A stretch of DNA of 64,000 nt from Oasisia sp. SBJ-2009 (Eukaryota; Annelida; Polychaeta; Sabellida; Siboglinidae), in contig OZ024865.1 in the NCBI GenBank assembly GCA_964017155.1, forward strand, positions 42,203,120-42,267,119. Direction: 5' to 3'. A program made the position numbers and the translations under genes. The notes under the pieces were generated by a model. It ran no database searches. It had not been told where the DNA came from and saw nothing but the letters and a program-made list of their open reading frames with translations. How positions within the stretch are numbered: the first letter of the stretch is position 1; the number at the start of each line of letters is the position of its first letter. Positions 47,390-59,761 of the stretch are shown here, in pieces.

Positions 47390-47935
47390 CACGCACTAAC
47401 TAAGATAACACAAAGAAGCTAAGATAAACAATTAAGCTATGGTAAATAAGTAAGTAACCAAAGATAAATATATAAATAAGCTGAGATAAATAATTATAAA
47501 AACAATGAATAAATTAGGGTGTAAAAATAGTTTGAAACAACAATTTAAAACCAAGCGATGTCATGAATAGAAATCAGCGTCAACACGGCAGGTAGTGTAA
47601 ACTAAATAGGTGATGTTTTAGTTGTTTTCTGAAAGCTGCTGGTGTCTCAGTTGATCTCACACACTTTGGCAAGCTGTTCCACATGGTTGGGCCTGCCACC
47701 GCAAAGCGGCTCCTTCCGACCGTTCTTCTCGGCACCGTTACTGCGAGCACTGTTGCACCACTCGCCGATCGCAATGCACGAGTAGGCGCGTTGCGAGCTA
47801 TCGCACAATCGAGTCCGGTGCAAAGCATGCAAACGTACAGTAGTACAGATGTTGAATCTGATTCTCATCTTGGTCGGCAGCCAACGTAGCGATTGCAGAA
47901 TCGGTGTTATATGATCTCGTCTGACGCGACCATAT
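47390..47935 (-). pseudogene. CR1/L2-like LINE C-terminal fragment
   Basis: Minus frames 47940-47647 and 47828-47580 carry R-D-H-I-T-P-I-L-Q-S-L-R-W-L-P and the R-R-T-V-G-R-S-R-F / W-N-S-L-P pattern of the LINE C-terminus. The 3' tail of taagataaata repeats (47395-47530) is shared with the element at 12060-12480. RT is absent. Confidence 0.8.
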
Positions 47936-48005
47936 GACACCGATTCTGCAATCGCTGCATTGGCTGCCGATCAAGATGAGAGTCACATTCATGATCGGTA
48001 CTACT
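47936..48005 (+). repeat. Inverted copy of the LINE fragment forming a hairpin with 47850-47918
   Basis: The plus strand reads the same T-P-I-L-Q-S-L-H-W-L-P segment that the minus strand encodes at 47918-47850. The two arms of about 65 bp are separated by under 20 bp, making a near-palindrome. Confidence 0.8.
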
Positions 48006-48639
48006 GTCTCGTTGTCTGACGGGGTTGATGAGAAAAGCGGCCGAGTTTTGTACTCATTGGAGCCGGTTGGTCAATCCAAAGGTTCCAATTTGGAGCTACG
48101 AAGTAGCGTATCGTTCCGGCCCTGGTACGTAAGAACAAGTGTAGAACACATGCTGTATAACATTAAATCTATTAAACATACCAAACGGCTGGTATTTTAT
48201 TGTGTGCTGTGTAGACAAGTTTGTATCAACACTAACCTAGATACTTTAACGTACATAATTTATTCACATGCAATAATCATCCACGAGTGTATTATATTAC
48301 AATCCTAGCATATTATTTATGTATAATATACACAATTTCCGTGTATGGTCCCCCAACGTTTTCAGTAGAAACCCTATCAAGACAATTTATAAATCCTCTG
48401 CAAACGTCTCTGGTAATTGACTTTTTTTTATTTCTTACGTGCATTACGGAATTAACAAAGTAGCAAGAGTCTACGGAATAAATGTTTAATTTTATGAAAC
48501 AACGTCAACGATCAAAGGCAGTGAATTGTAATAGGAATCGTTGGCAGGAATTACAGCTAGCTGGTAAAACAGTATGTCCTATCAAGCCACTGGCATTCCA
48601 CGGTCATAAATATATTGGCCAATAGGATATATTTGCTGA

Positions 48640-49027
48640 CCAACGGCCATCAGGAAGTTTGCCATGACAATATTTATGCTGACTGAAGACCATCAGTATA
48701 GTGGCCATGATATTGACCTAAACCCATCAGGATGCTAGCCTAGGGCCATCAGACTGTTAGTTATCAAAATGTTGATGTTGGTCTAGGGTGTTGACCATCA
48801 CTTTATGTTGACCATGGCCATCATCAGGATGTTGGCCATCAGTTTACTCAAGCTGAGGATATTCATGTTGTCTCGTAGCCTTCAGGATATAGTCTATCAG
48901 CCATCAGGACCATCCAATCCCCCAAGGACCATCTGCAACCACCAGGACCATCCACTGAGACCATGTCAGCCATCAAGACTACCCATCTGCCACCAGGACC
49001 ATCGATCAGCCACCGATCCGTCGACCA

Positions 49028-49030
<3 letters not shown>
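48640..49030. repeat. Degenerate ccatcagga repeat at the 3' end of RWDD4
   Basis: More than fifteen imperfect copies of a ggccatcaggatgtt-like motif are spread over 390 bp, grading into ccaccaggaccatc. It reaches to the RWDD4 stop codon and would be transcribed as 3' UTR if transcription continues that far. Confidence 0.75.
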
Positions 49031-49249
<219 letters not shown>

Positions 49250-50129
49250 TCACAACAGAAGTAGCAGACCTAGACTCAGTTGGGAGGATTGCATAAGGGG
49301 AGACAGGCAAGAGTGAGAGAGGAATGCAGAAGGTAGTGGAGATGGCTGGTGGATGTAGTAGTGAAAGAAATGTGAGGAATAACAACCAGAAGATGGAGAT
49401 GATAATCAAAGATACACACATGGAATAGAAGAATAATTCTGTGTTTTTTTCGACCAGTATTTCAAACAATACATACACTATGTTCATGTCAAACAACTAA
49501 GAACCAATACAAATATAAAAATCACAGCCATCATCAGGATATTGCTAATAATGTATAACAACTAACAATACAAAGTACGGTCAAGAGATCCTCTAAGACC
49601 ACGCTAGTTACTATCGAGGAGCCACCTTTCAGGAAATTTCATGTACAACATTTTCTAAAACAAATTCTTCCAGAGAGAGGGTAACAAAAATACCAACAAA
49701 AGTAGCACATCACTGATAAAAGTCCTTAATTAATGTGCATATAATAAGCTACTTAACATTAAATTATGCAGATGACAGAATCCACATACAAATTACAGTA
49801 CAATAATTGGTAACAAAACATATTAACATTAGAGAGAGCGTACAACAACAACACTATTGAATCAATCCGGGTGTTCAATTTATTAACTGTCAAAATACAA
49901 CTACCATTTCGGTCATGCTAAAAGACTATAAATCAATTAATAAATTTACAATGAAGTATTCAAGTCATGTTGTCAGAAACCTACTTAATTGCATAGTATT
50001 ATACGGAAAATGAAAAAAATTATGGGTTCAGATATCCATATAAGCAATCATATTTCACAGTATTTATATATGATGATATTTCAATAGATTTAGCCATTTC
50101 AACATACTTATACTTCTATATTATATATT

Positions 50130-50315
50130 TTGTTGTGGAGGTTGTGACAAGGTTGTGACATTGATACATTGTTGTGAGAAGGCTATAATATTGATATGTT
50201 GTTGTGACAAAGTTGTGACATTGATATTTTGTTGTTAGTAGCGTGTGACATTGATGTAGTTCATTGTGAAAAGTTTATAATTTTGATACTGTGTTGTGAA
50301 AGCGGTTAAATTCTA
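50130..50315. repeat. About 30-bp tandem repeat in RWDD4 intron 5
   Basis: Five or six diverged units of gttgtgacaaggttgtgac followed by attgatac-like sequence. Confidence 0.7.
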
Positions 50316-50599
50316 CAATTCATGGAGAATGTCGACGTAACAGAAGATTTCAAGAAAAGATGATGACACTTGAGTGAATGTTAACATTGCGAGCTTGCAC
50401 CTGGGAGGGAAATGGAAATGAATAACGTACACAGCAATGGGACGATTATGTTAAAAGAATTTTGGAGGGATTGGGAATGGAGTAGATGATGAGAGAGAAA
50501 GATAGAGAGAAGGCTGATGGAGACAACAGTGCAAGGACAATGAGGGCAAAGATAAGACAGCAATTCCAATTAATTCAAATTATTTTGAAATGATGGACA

Positions 50600-50880
50600 C
50601 AGATTTCTTTTTAGTGTTATACACGTTTTAATCAGTGTTTACGTTTTAGATTAATGTATAGATAATTTATATATACAGATTTAGTAAAGGTGTTAATTTT
50701 TTATTAATTTACATACAAAGGTTTAGTACTATACATCTTTAAAACAGTGTTTAATTTATTTTAAATTAATTTATATAATTTACATACAAACGTTTACTAG
50801 TGTACATCTTTAAAAAAATGCATTTGGTTTATATTAATTTATATAATTTACATTTATTAATACATTTATTATATTTCTTG
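50600..50880. repeat. AT-rich tandem repeat, about 80-bp unit, in RWDD4 intron 5
   Basis: Three imperfect units share tttatataatttacatac and tacatctttaaaa. The rest of intron 5 (49244-50129) shows nothing recognisable. Confidence 0.6.
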
Positions 50881-51024
50881 TACAGCGCATCGATCCGCCA
50901 TGCGAGAATTAGCGTTATAGAAAAACAGTATTATTATATTATTATACAAATGAAGAACTAGTATCAAGGCCAACCTCCACAGGATATGTAGCAAAAGACG
51001 CGGAGAACTGTCAGATTCTCTCAC

Positions 51025-51123
51025 CTGAGTCATTTCCTGTTGTTCCGACGTCAGTTCATCAGCGTTTTCTTTCACGTACTCAAACAGCGTATATGTCATG
51101 GCTGAACCAAGAAGCTGATTTGC
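51025..51123 (-). CDS. RWDD4: RWDD4, exon 5
   Basis: Phase 0-0, 33 codons, acceptor gcactttcag|, donor ctcag|gtgaga. It encodes the end of the RWD domain including the highly conserved A-M-T-Y-T-L-F-E-Y block. The RWD fold is a protein-interaction module related to ubiquitin-conjugating enzymes but without their catalytic cysteine. Confidence 0.93.
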
Positions 51124-51615
51124 CTGAAAGTGCCAAATATACGTATCAACAATAACCATTTCTATAGCATCCTTTCCTTACTAATGGCGCATTACAAGTT
51201 CATATAAACAAGTTCTACTTATAGTTTTGTTTTAACTAAACTGTCCGTCTCTAAAATATCAAATACTGCTGTGTGAAAACTGCCATAGAGCTTTTTTATT
51301 TGAACTGCATTCTGGCACTATATAAATTCCTGTTACTACAGTTAAATTAGGCCAATTTTTTTTTTTTAATGTTATGTCATTAACCATCATCTGAAACCAA
51401 AATGTAAACTTGCAATGTAAATGTACTGAATGAGTGTCAGAATTTGTTGTAATCATAGTAACCGACATATTATTACCTTGCTAAAGTGTATTCGATCAAT
51501 CAAAAATGCTGGGATCAGTTGCTACAACCAGCCAAAGAACTCAATACACTTTCGAGTTGTAAGATCAAACTTCTCCATAAAGATTTCATATTTTATTTGA
51601 TTAAGTGGCACTCAC

Positions 51616-51661
51616 CTCCTCTTTAAGACGGTTCACTATGTTGCCTTTCACACGGGCTGAT
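51616..51661 (-). CDS. RWDD4: RWDD4, exon 4
   Basis: Acceptor ttcctttag|, donor gagga|g then gtgagt, 46 nt. It enters in phase 2 from exon 3 and leaves in phase 0, encoding S-A-R-V-K-G-N-I-V-N-R-L-K-E-E, the helical part of the RWD domain. It would be missed by ORF length alone. Confidence 0.9.
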
Positions 51662-51725
51662 CTAAAGGAAAAGTAAGAATTTCATTATAATTACAATAAA
51701 TTATAATCAAAACTTAACATACAAT

Positions 51726-51727
51726 AT

Positions 51728-51762
<35 letters not shown>
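51726..51762. repeat. (CA)n(TA)n microsatellite
   Basis: About 25 bp of CA followed by TA dinucleotides in RWDD4 intron 3. Confidence 0.9.
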
Positions 51763-52380
51763 ATTATGTAACTTTTGCTTAGCACATTTTGTTGCCCGGT
51801 GAAGTTACGCCAAAGCTACAAAGGTGGTGGCTGAATGAAAAGTTATTAAAACAGACATGAAGTCTATGGGATGGTTATAAACCACTATATTGCAGTTTGT
51901 AATAAAATATCATGGATTTGTGACACAGTGGCAACACATTTTGTGTGAGTATCGATACAAACTCAGTTTGTATCAACACAAACATAATTTTGTCTTACAC
52001 AAGCAGGTAGTTGCAACATATTGTCGTTGATGAGGCCCGCAGATATTGTACCATGACTGGTGTTCTGTTTCATATACCAGCGAACCAGTATTTTTCTAGT
52101 CCTGAAACCAGTTTATTAATCATCAGTAATAAAATTCCATACAGTGTGTATCACCAATACTCTTTCAAAACCATGTAAAACTATTAATATTTAACGAAAA
52201 GACAAGATATTGAACACCATCTGGCATTTCCTCTTGTTCCGAAAATCGTGCACTAAATGTTGTCACTCTAAGCCACAGTGTGGCACCATTGTTAGATGAC
52301 AACATGTTTCCTATGTACACCAGAGAAAAATATAGAATACGGCACACCATATTAAACACATCACACACCAAGCACCAGAT

Positions 52381-52600
52381 GGGGTGCAGTGGTTGCGCGG
52401 TAGAGCGCTGGACTGTCAATTGAGGGGACGGTGGTTCAATCCCACCTATCGCTGTTTCAAAACTTAGACAATTTCGTTTACCCCACATTTGCCTGTGTCT
52501 TTTGGAAGAGACACTAAAAAGTCGGTGGTCCCTTCTAACTGGTGTCTATGCCAGGGGAAGTAAAAGATCCCACACAGGGGGTAAATGTGTAACCTGTAGT
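52381..52600 (+). repeat. tRNA-derived SINE (plus strand) in RWDD4 intron 3
   Basis: A tRNA-like head has an A-box-like tggttgcgcggtagagcgc and a B-box ggtggttcaatcccac, without a full cloverleaf. A body follows with gagacacta and a ccctt...ggtgtctatgcc segment. It is a SINE rather than a functional tRNA gene. Confidence 0.7.
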
Positions 52601-52803
52601 GGACTCACTAATTCTAGAGAAGGACAACTCTAACAACCAATGACAATAATGGTCATCAAGTTGACCGAGGTCATTTAATGGAAGAAGTAAAAGACTATAT
52701 AAAGCCATTTGGTATGCAGCTCTAGCTATCACACATTTTAGAGAACATTTCCCTTATTAACCTTCTGACACAGGGCGTGTTATGGTGGCAACGCACTACT
52801 CAC

Positions 52804-52913
52804 ATGTGTTTGTTGTAGAAGGCGTCCAGATGGATGTCGGGCAGTTCGTCGGGGTAGCCGCCACCCCACGTCACCTGCACCACGAACGACTTGTGATGCT
52901 GGTCTTCTCCCAC
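52804..52913 (-). CDS. RWDD4: RWDD4, exon 3
   Basis: Acceptor ctgcgaccag|, donor cacat|gtgagt, phase 0 in and phase 2 out. It encodes the central RWD beta sheet (S-F-V-V-Q-V-T-W) and the Y-P-D-E-L-P-D-I turn, the usual YPxxxP landmark of RWD domains. The exon is more GC-rich than its surroundings. Confidence 0.93.
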
Positions 52914-53501
52914 CTGGTCGCAGAAGTAGGTCACCAAGGGAGCAGTCATTATTTATCAATGAGGGTGGTGGGCAAACCAAACCATCCAATGTATTTATAA
53001 AGACTGAGTAATCTCACGATTGTACGAGTGAAATGTACGAGTCACATCACAGCTTAGTGAAACAACTATAATTAATAATAATAATAATAACAACAATAAG
53101 GTCATTTCTCTTGCAAGTAAGTCTGTGGAAACCAAGCTCAGAGAGTGACAGAGAGTCAGAGACACACCAAGACAACTGAGTTTGTCAATCTCAAAACCGA
53201 TAAGCACTATATACAATTGCCAACAGATAATAACACTAATTGTACTATTATAGTGGATTGGCAGTGTTATAAAAGTAACTTTTTAAATGATGGAGGATTT
53301 GTGTGATAGTTTCCACTGATCTAACACTGAGATGGAACAGATTCCAATGAGTCAGTGCTGCTACAGTTATGCCCTAGTTCTACGTTAGTATTGAATCTAG
53401 ATATGAACAAAATATATATCATATATATATATCACGATCAAAAGTTTGAAACTCCAAATAACTTTAGCTGAGTGCAACATATTTCAGAATGACCTGCATA
53501 C

Positions 53502-53582
53502 TTTGTATTGAAAGTCTTTTTTTGACATTTGCTTGAAGGCTGAATCCCCATCGTAGATTGCATGCAGAACCTCCAACTCTTC
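53502..53582 (-). CDS. RWDD4: RWDD4, exon 2
   Basis: Phase 0-0, 27 codons, acceptor tgttccag|, donor acaaa|gtatgc. Encodes E-E-L-E-V-L-H-A-I-Y-D-G-D, the E-x-x-A-L-x-x-I-Y start of RWD domains. Confidence 0.93.
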
Positions 53583-54064
53583 CTGGAACAACAGCACATA
53601 TAGTGTAGCCACTGTAACTGTTGCTTAGCAACAAAGTCAAGCTATCAAAATGGATGCCAAACATGTGAAGGATTCTTAAATTCTGAAGTAACATTATTAC
53701 ATAGATTAGTATATTTTGCTGAAATTCATGCCTGAAATATTTTTCTTTATGATAAAATGGGATACTCTGACTCTTAAAGCATATTATAATAAAAAGTGAT
53801 ACTTCACTATTAATAGTCTATTATATACTGAAGTTTTTACGGTTCTTGCAGGCTAAGAACATAAACAAGTAATTTAGTCCGTTAATAAAATAAAATAAAT
53901 ATAGACGTACATAATTAACACTAAATAAAAAAATAGGTGTGTGCTAAAAACCAAAAAAATTTAGTCTATAAAATAGTAAAAGAAATCAAATGTGCAGCAA
54001 ATGAATAGATCAAATTCACAGTGAAGTAGGTGAAAAGGTAAGTTTTGATATAACCACTTATATT

Positions 54065-54352
54065 ATAGCAGTCTCCAATCTTCAGGATTGCTCAAAGTGT
54101 TTTACAGTTTACCGCCAGACAGACCTGTTAAATTGAACACCATTCGGCCTCTCCTGGGAACATTAAGCCACACTGCATTTAATGCACAAAGAACACAACT
54201 ATCTAGTATCTACCGCAGTTTATAGCCAGGTACTCATTCATACAGCTGACAAAACTGGAGCAACTTGTCTGAAGTTTGACACAGGATTTGAGCCTGCATC
54301 CTCTTAGTCCAGAGCTCTAACCAGTAACCAATGTGCCACTGCGCTGCTGAGT
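54065..54352 (-). repeat. tRNA-derived SINE (minus strand) in RWDD4 intron 1
   Basis: The minus strand has an A-box-like sequence (ggttactggttagagctctg, 54331-54312) and a B-box-like ggctcaaatcctgt. A roughly 200-bp body ends in a ttgctcaaagtgttttaca-like segment shared with LINE 3' ends, as expected for a SINE mobilised by an L2-like LINE. Confidence 0.6.
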
Positions 54353-54361
54353 TAAACTCAC

Positions 54362-54385
54362 CTCCTGTGCCTCTGCATTACTCAT
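54362..54385 (-). CDS. RWDD4: RWDD4, exon 1 (start codon)
   Basis: ATG at 54385-54383 encodes eight residues (M-S-N-A-E-A-Q-E), then donor gag|gtgagt in phase 0. The length and the A-x-x-Q-E ending match the usual short N-terminus before the RWD domain. All six exons sum to 576 nt, 191 codons plus stop, close to the vertebrate protein. An upstream candidate exon at about 54902-54944 (M-N-M-A-S-V-K) has a donor but cannot be linked. Confidence 0.85.
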
Positions 54386-55194
54386 GCTTGAAGCACTCAC
54401 AGAACAGTGTGACAGACTTTGTAGTTTCTTTGTATGATCTGCGGATAAAATTACGCAACTGTTATATTGAATCAGACAATCGGTTTTAATTTCATAATTG
54501 ATCTCATCAGGTTAGCCAACTTGATTGATAATCAGTTTCACTGAGTTTGTGATTCCTATTGGGCTATTATAATTATAATAGATATCCTAGACCTAGGCTA
54601 GGAAATTATTTACCTCTCAAGTTCTAAAGTCTGGGGTTAGTTATTTTTGTTACAGATCAGCGATGTGTCAAACAGACTAGTGATTCTGATGCTAAATCAC
54701 AACAAAACAGATCACCCATCTCATCATACTGATACTGCGTGTCCCCATAACGTGGACCCTATAATCTAGAGCATCCTCTAATATCGCTCATAACCGAAGC
54801 TCAATCAACGCTTTCAGGCGAACATCAATAAACAATACGTCTCAGTGCTAACAGGCTGCCTAATGAAACATACGACATTTCACACAGCGTCGTAAACTAA
54901 CCTTAAAATACCCAGTAAACTCTTTCACGGAAGCCATATTCATTTCTCCATCACGATCAAATATTTCACATGCAGCGACCGACCGATGAGTAACGTCACG
55001 CCCGCAGAATCCACGAGGTGTCACCACCATATGAATGAGGACGTCATGAACTTGGTGGGGAGCAAAATAATCGAGGGTAAGGACTGTGTCAACTGCGACG
55101 CTGTCTTGAAAAAAGTGTTTCGCGGATGAGCTTGGCCAGAGCTAATACATATCATAGATATTTAAGATAGCGTCGCACTCGACTCAGTCATTAG

Positions 55195-55290
55195 GCTTAG
55201 CCTCGATTACCCATGCGCCGTGAGGTGGCAGCACGTTTGCAGTCCTTGGTTTGCTCAACTCCGTGTCCGTGACTTTGGCCTTGTGTAGGC
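55195..55290 (-). repeat. Partial relative of the 39091/59762 element family
   Basis: Shares attacccatgcgccgtgag and gaggtggcagcac with the left end of 59762-60355. Truncated, and followed at 55297 by the large inverted repeat. Confidence 0.5.
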
Positions 55291-55426
55291 GTTTTTAGTC
55301 CTGGACCTGCCCTATAGGCCCGTAGACATTTCGGAGGTATCGAAGTTTGACTGTTGATTCGGGTAATATATACATATGGCTTTAATATTCTACTAGGTGG
55401 ACATTTCAAAAACTGGGCATAACGTG

Positions 55427-55757
55427 GCGACGGCCATTTTTCAAAATGGTTGCCAAATTAAATATCCCCGTATCTTAATAAATACGGCATGCAGAGCAAT
55501 AATCCAGTTTCAAATATACAATTACTTGGCTCCTATGGCATTTATTTCTGCCATTTTTAAAGATGGCGGTCGTCAATACAAATGTCCCAATATCTCAAAA
55601 ACGACGTCACGTAGACCAGTTTTTTTATTGACGTTGTTGGATAGCTTGGTGGATAGCGATATCAAATATGATTTGTTACCTTCAATAACATAACAATTCG
55701 CGCCATTTTTAAAGATGGCGTCTGTCAAAGCCCATTATGTCCGTATTTAAGAAATAC
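55427..55757. repeat. Three spaced inverted motifs gccattttt-aaaatggc
   Basis: Short hairpins (gccatttttcaaaatggt, gccatttttaaagatggc twice) occur near 55434, 55552 and 55704, each followed by a related 100-odd-bp segment ending tacgg or gtaga. Present in the left arm only. Confidence 0.6.
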
Positions 55758-56463
55758 GGTATTTAGATCCATCTATCACCACATCTTAAGTGCTTCATGT
55801 CGCCGAAGGGTGTAGCAGATATACAGTGGAGACCTGTTTGACCCACTGTTAACATTAGTTATAAGTTTGAGACGAGTTCAACGCCGTATATGATATGTTC
55901 CCTATTATCGCTCAGTATACATGAGATCATATGGCGAGACCATTAATCGATGTGTCATCTGTATATAACCAAATGCCAATATCATTCTGAATTTCATGTA
56001 TGTTTAAAAAGTGTCATCACCAGAACACATTACAGATGAAAAGGTGCATGTGAAAAACATGTTTATAGGTTAAAGCCTGCATCACTCAGGCCAGGACTAC
56101 CATCGATCTATATAGATTAGCAGGTACTGAGCATTCAAATTATGTTTTAAACCAGATGGTAATTGCCTACGAGATATATCGCCACTGTTATAACTATCCC
56201 AAAAGAGAAGTAGTAATGTGGTATTTGTTTACAATAAGCCAAGGTTGCCTCATTGATTGAAGACATTTCTATTATATACCAACACACAACTACATTACTC
56301 TAGCTATTATTATTTCAAACGTTTTTGTTTCTTGTCTAGCCATATTTCAGATGATTGAAAATAAACGTGGCCACAGACAAAAATACACAATAACTTGAGA
56401 TATTTACATTCGAATTTTCAAGTCTGCTCTTGCATCTTCTGAACTTGATGTATTATTTGCATA

Positions 56464-56817
56464 TTGGGCAAGACAGTCGAGCCACTTTATGGTGGGGAGA
56501 CGAGCAGGAAACGTGTCAGTCACGTAGCTGAGCTCAAAGATGACATTGTTAATACAGTATTAGGGATTCACGGACATGACTGTGCATTCAAGTATCACAA
56601 TACGTTTGCATGTTATAAACGATACACTGATATACGGAATCTCCTATTAATTTTGGAGGAACCGGAGGTAACTGTTGAGATAAATAAACTACAAGAAGCA
56701 ATCCATAATCCTTACACACGCAGCACAAGCTCTCATAGACCAGAATCCGTGTTTTTCCGGACTACATTGACTGTACCATACATTGCACCATACTACAATC
56801 TATGTACGTGGGAGTGA
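56464..56817 (+). pseudogene. ORF of unknown element in left arm of inverted repeat
   Basis: 117-codon plus-strand frame with G-E-T-S-R-K-R-V and a run of charged residues. The right arm carries the reverse-complement counterpart (about 58290-57960) with frame breaks. Similarity between the arms at protein level suggests that it was once coding. I do not recognise the family. Confidence 0.4.
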
Positions 56818-56955
56818 TAGGGTTCGGTTAAAAAGGAAAAGAGTGAGGGATAAGTTGTTACTTGTTAATTACGAAAGTGGTGTAAACTTTCTGGATGCAA
56901 TGAGATAACGTATTTGCTAGATGCGCATACTTGAGTACGTCTGAAAGTGTATTTG

Positions 56956-57027
<72 letters not shown>

Positions 57028-57042
57028 CATATACAAACAAAT

Positions 57043-57282
57043 ATAATGGTCCTCCACAAAATAAACCACACAGTTACACAGTTGACAGTTATTGAAATTA
57101 AGGATTTCGTTTCCAGTTTAGCAGAGAATTGTGATTCTGCGTTATACAACAGATATTCTAAGATGCGTGTATTGGACAACTATAATGATACAATTCAGTT
57201 CTGTCCTAGTTATCAATTCAATGTGCCCATGGAATATGCTTTTCATCAGATATTAGCGCAAAACGTACTGCAACAAAGATGA
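57043..57282 (+). pseudogene. Second ORF fragment of the unknown element, left arm
   Basis: A plus-strand frame reads T-V-I-E-I-K-D-F-V then L-Y-N-R-Y-S and F-C-P-S-Y. It matches the minus-strand frame 57861-57637 of the right arm (T-V-T-E-I-K-D-F-M, L-Y-N-K-D, F-C-P-S-Y). Family unknown. The tract before 57022 is simple TA repeat. Confidence 0.45.
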
Positions 57283-57636
57283 GAGAAATGAATGTTCTTA
57301 AGTCGTGTGTGGAGATTATCAGACGTTGACAGGCGTCATTTTTGCACCCTTGAATATTTGATAGCGCAATATGTGGTAGAGGCAACTGAGTTGAGTTTGT
57401 TAATAACAATCCACTCTATGTATGTAGTATTCTCTTTGTGGTCAAGTCGTCACCATGCGTCACTTCATCGTCATCACCATCAAGCATCATACTCATCATT
57501 TCAATTTTAAACATACGAGATCTTTTAATGCCAAAGAGCGAGGCAAAGAAAGTCAGCAACTGTTCTGACGTTTTCCCATGATTATTTCACATCATAATCA
57601 TCACTCCATTTTCACCTATCTTGAAATCAACTTCCT

Positions 57637-57861
57637 TCAAAAGCCTCTCTGAGAATGTCTCTTTTCTACGACTCGATAACTAGGACAGAACTCAGTCATT
57701 TCACTGTAGTTGTCCAATAAATTTGTGTTTACATCTTTGTTGTATAACTCAGTATCATAATTAACTGCTAAATTGAACATGAAATCCTTAATTTCAGTAA
57801 CTGTCAACCCATAGCCATCTTTGTACAATGAATATAAATGTGCATCTAACAAATGCGTCAT
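57637..57861 (-). pseudogene. Second ORF fragment of the unknown element, right arm
   Basis: 74-codon minus-strand frame paralogous to 57043-57282, preserving E-I-K-D-F and F-C-P-S-Y. Conservation of a frame in both arms argues that these are remnants of a real protein. Confidence 0.45.
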
Positions 57862-59120
57862 TTAAAAAAATCTAATTGCATCTAGAAACTTCACTGCGCT
57901 TTCGTATTTACACATTCTGAACTTTTCCCTCACTTTTTTCATTTGTTCTCGAATCCTATCACTCCCACATATGGTACAATCAATGTATTCCGGATAGACA
58001 CGGACCCTTTTAGGGGAGAGCTTGTGCTACGTGTGGAAAGATTGTTGGTTGCTTCTTTTAGTTTGTTTATTTCACCAGTTACCCTGGGTTCCTCCTAAAT
58101 AGGTCAGAGATTGCGTATACCAGTTTATCGTTTATAACGTATGTATGGGTATTGTGATACTTGAATGCAGTCAAGTCCGATAATCTTTATTATTATTTTG
58201 TTAACAATGTCATTGTTGAGCTCTGCTACGTTACTGACACGTTTCCTGCTAGTCTCCCCACAATAAAGTAGCTCGACGGTCTTGCCCAATATGTAAATAA
58301 TACATTAAGTTCAGGAGAGGCAGGAGCAGACTTGAAAATCCGAAGGTGAAATATCTCAAGTTATTATGTATTTTTGTCCATGGCCACGTTTATTTTCAAT
58401 TATCTGAAATATGACAAGACAAGAAACAAAAAAGTTTGAAACAATAATAGCTAGAGTAATGTACTTGTGTGTTGGTATATAATAGAAATGTCTTCAATCA
58501 ATGAGGCAACCTTGGCTTATTGTAAACAAATACCCCATTACTACTTCTCTTTTGGGATAGTTATAACAGTGGGGATATATCTCGTAGGCAATTACCACCT
58601 GGTTTAAAACATAATTTGAATGCTCAGTACCTGCTAATCTATATAGATCGATGGTAGTCCTGGCCTGAGTGATGCAGGCTTTGACCTATAAACATGTTTT
58701 TCACATGCACCTTTCCATCTGTAATGTGTTCTGGTGATGACACTTTTCAAACATACATGAAATTCAGAACTATATTGGTATTTGGTTATATACAGATGAC
58801 ACATCGATTAATGGTCTCGCCATATGATCTCATGTATACTGAGCGATAATAAGGAACATATCATATACGGCGTTGAACTCATCCCAAACTTATAATTAAT
58901 GTTAACAGTGGGTCAAACAGGTCTCCACTGTATATCTGCTACACCCTTCGACGACATGAAGCACTTAAGATGTGGTGAAAGATGGATCTAAACGTTATGC
59001 CCAGTTTTTGAAATTTCCACCTAGTAGAATATTAAAGCCATATGTATATATTACCCAAATCAACAGTCAAACTTCGATACATCCGAAATGTCTACGGGCC
59101 TATAGGGCAGGTCCTGGACT

Positions 59121-59753
59121 ATTTGGCGCGCATCGAGGATGCCATTGGTGGTTTTGCATGCCATTTTGTAAACACTCGTACTAAATAAATAAACATGTTC
59201 CTTTTCATTTTTTCTAAACTAAAATATATTACAATTGTTGGTAAATTCAGTCGGACCTAGCTTATATGGTTATATCAATCAAATAAGGCCAGCGCTAGAT
59301 AGTCCTTATTTTCCATAGCAATTAAGTAGGCCGTAAGTATGATAAATGCATCCCGCTAATATCTGTTGTCATCTCGCATTCAAGTCACTCTGATCATGAT
59401 TTCAGGGTGACCGTAATAGCGAGAGTCACAACATGGAGAAACACGTGGCGCAGAGAAATAGAGAGGGAGATGGCACTAGCAGGATGGAAATGGAAAAGAT
59501 CTGGAAATTATATATGAATGCGCAACCCCGTCTCCAGTGGAGAAGGGCCGTTGATGGCCTATGCTCAGACATGAACTGAAAAGGTTTAAATTAGTCAAGT
59601 CATTGATTTCTTGCAATGAATGAAACAATATGTCGTTGTAACACTTGCGTTTATATTCCAAACAGTTGACAAAAGCCGTTTGACAAGTCATTGGAACGAA
59701 GAAGAAAATTTTAAGTGAATTTATTTTTCCAAACTGTACAATTGCTCAAACAT
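59121..59753. other. Intergenic, nothing recognised
   Basis: AT-rich, with one 71-codon minus ORF (59691-59476) without signature. Confidence 0.5.
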
Positions 59754-59761
59754 ACTAATGC

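Larger units (their letters stand above)
55297..59120. repeat. Large inverted repeat: arms 55297-57216 and 57674-59120
   Basis: The arms are reverse complements over most of their length, with many substitutions. The outer ends share cctataggcccgtagacatt, and the inner ends share an actgtcctagttatc-like sequence. The left arm has about 330 extra bases (55427-55757) and a (TA)n tract (56960-57022). The loop is about 460 bp. Termini and target duplications could not be defined. It may be a fold-back transposon or a head-to-head pair of copies of one unidentified element. Confidence 0.75.

Noticed and set aside
52381..52455. tRNA gene
   Set aside because: A- and B-box-like sequences are present but no convincing cloverleaf, and a SINE body follows.
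54902..54944. Alternative RWDD4 first exon (M-N-M-A-S-V-K)
   Set aside because: It has a donor, but no acceptor before 54385 was convincing; the family alignment favours the ATG at 54385.
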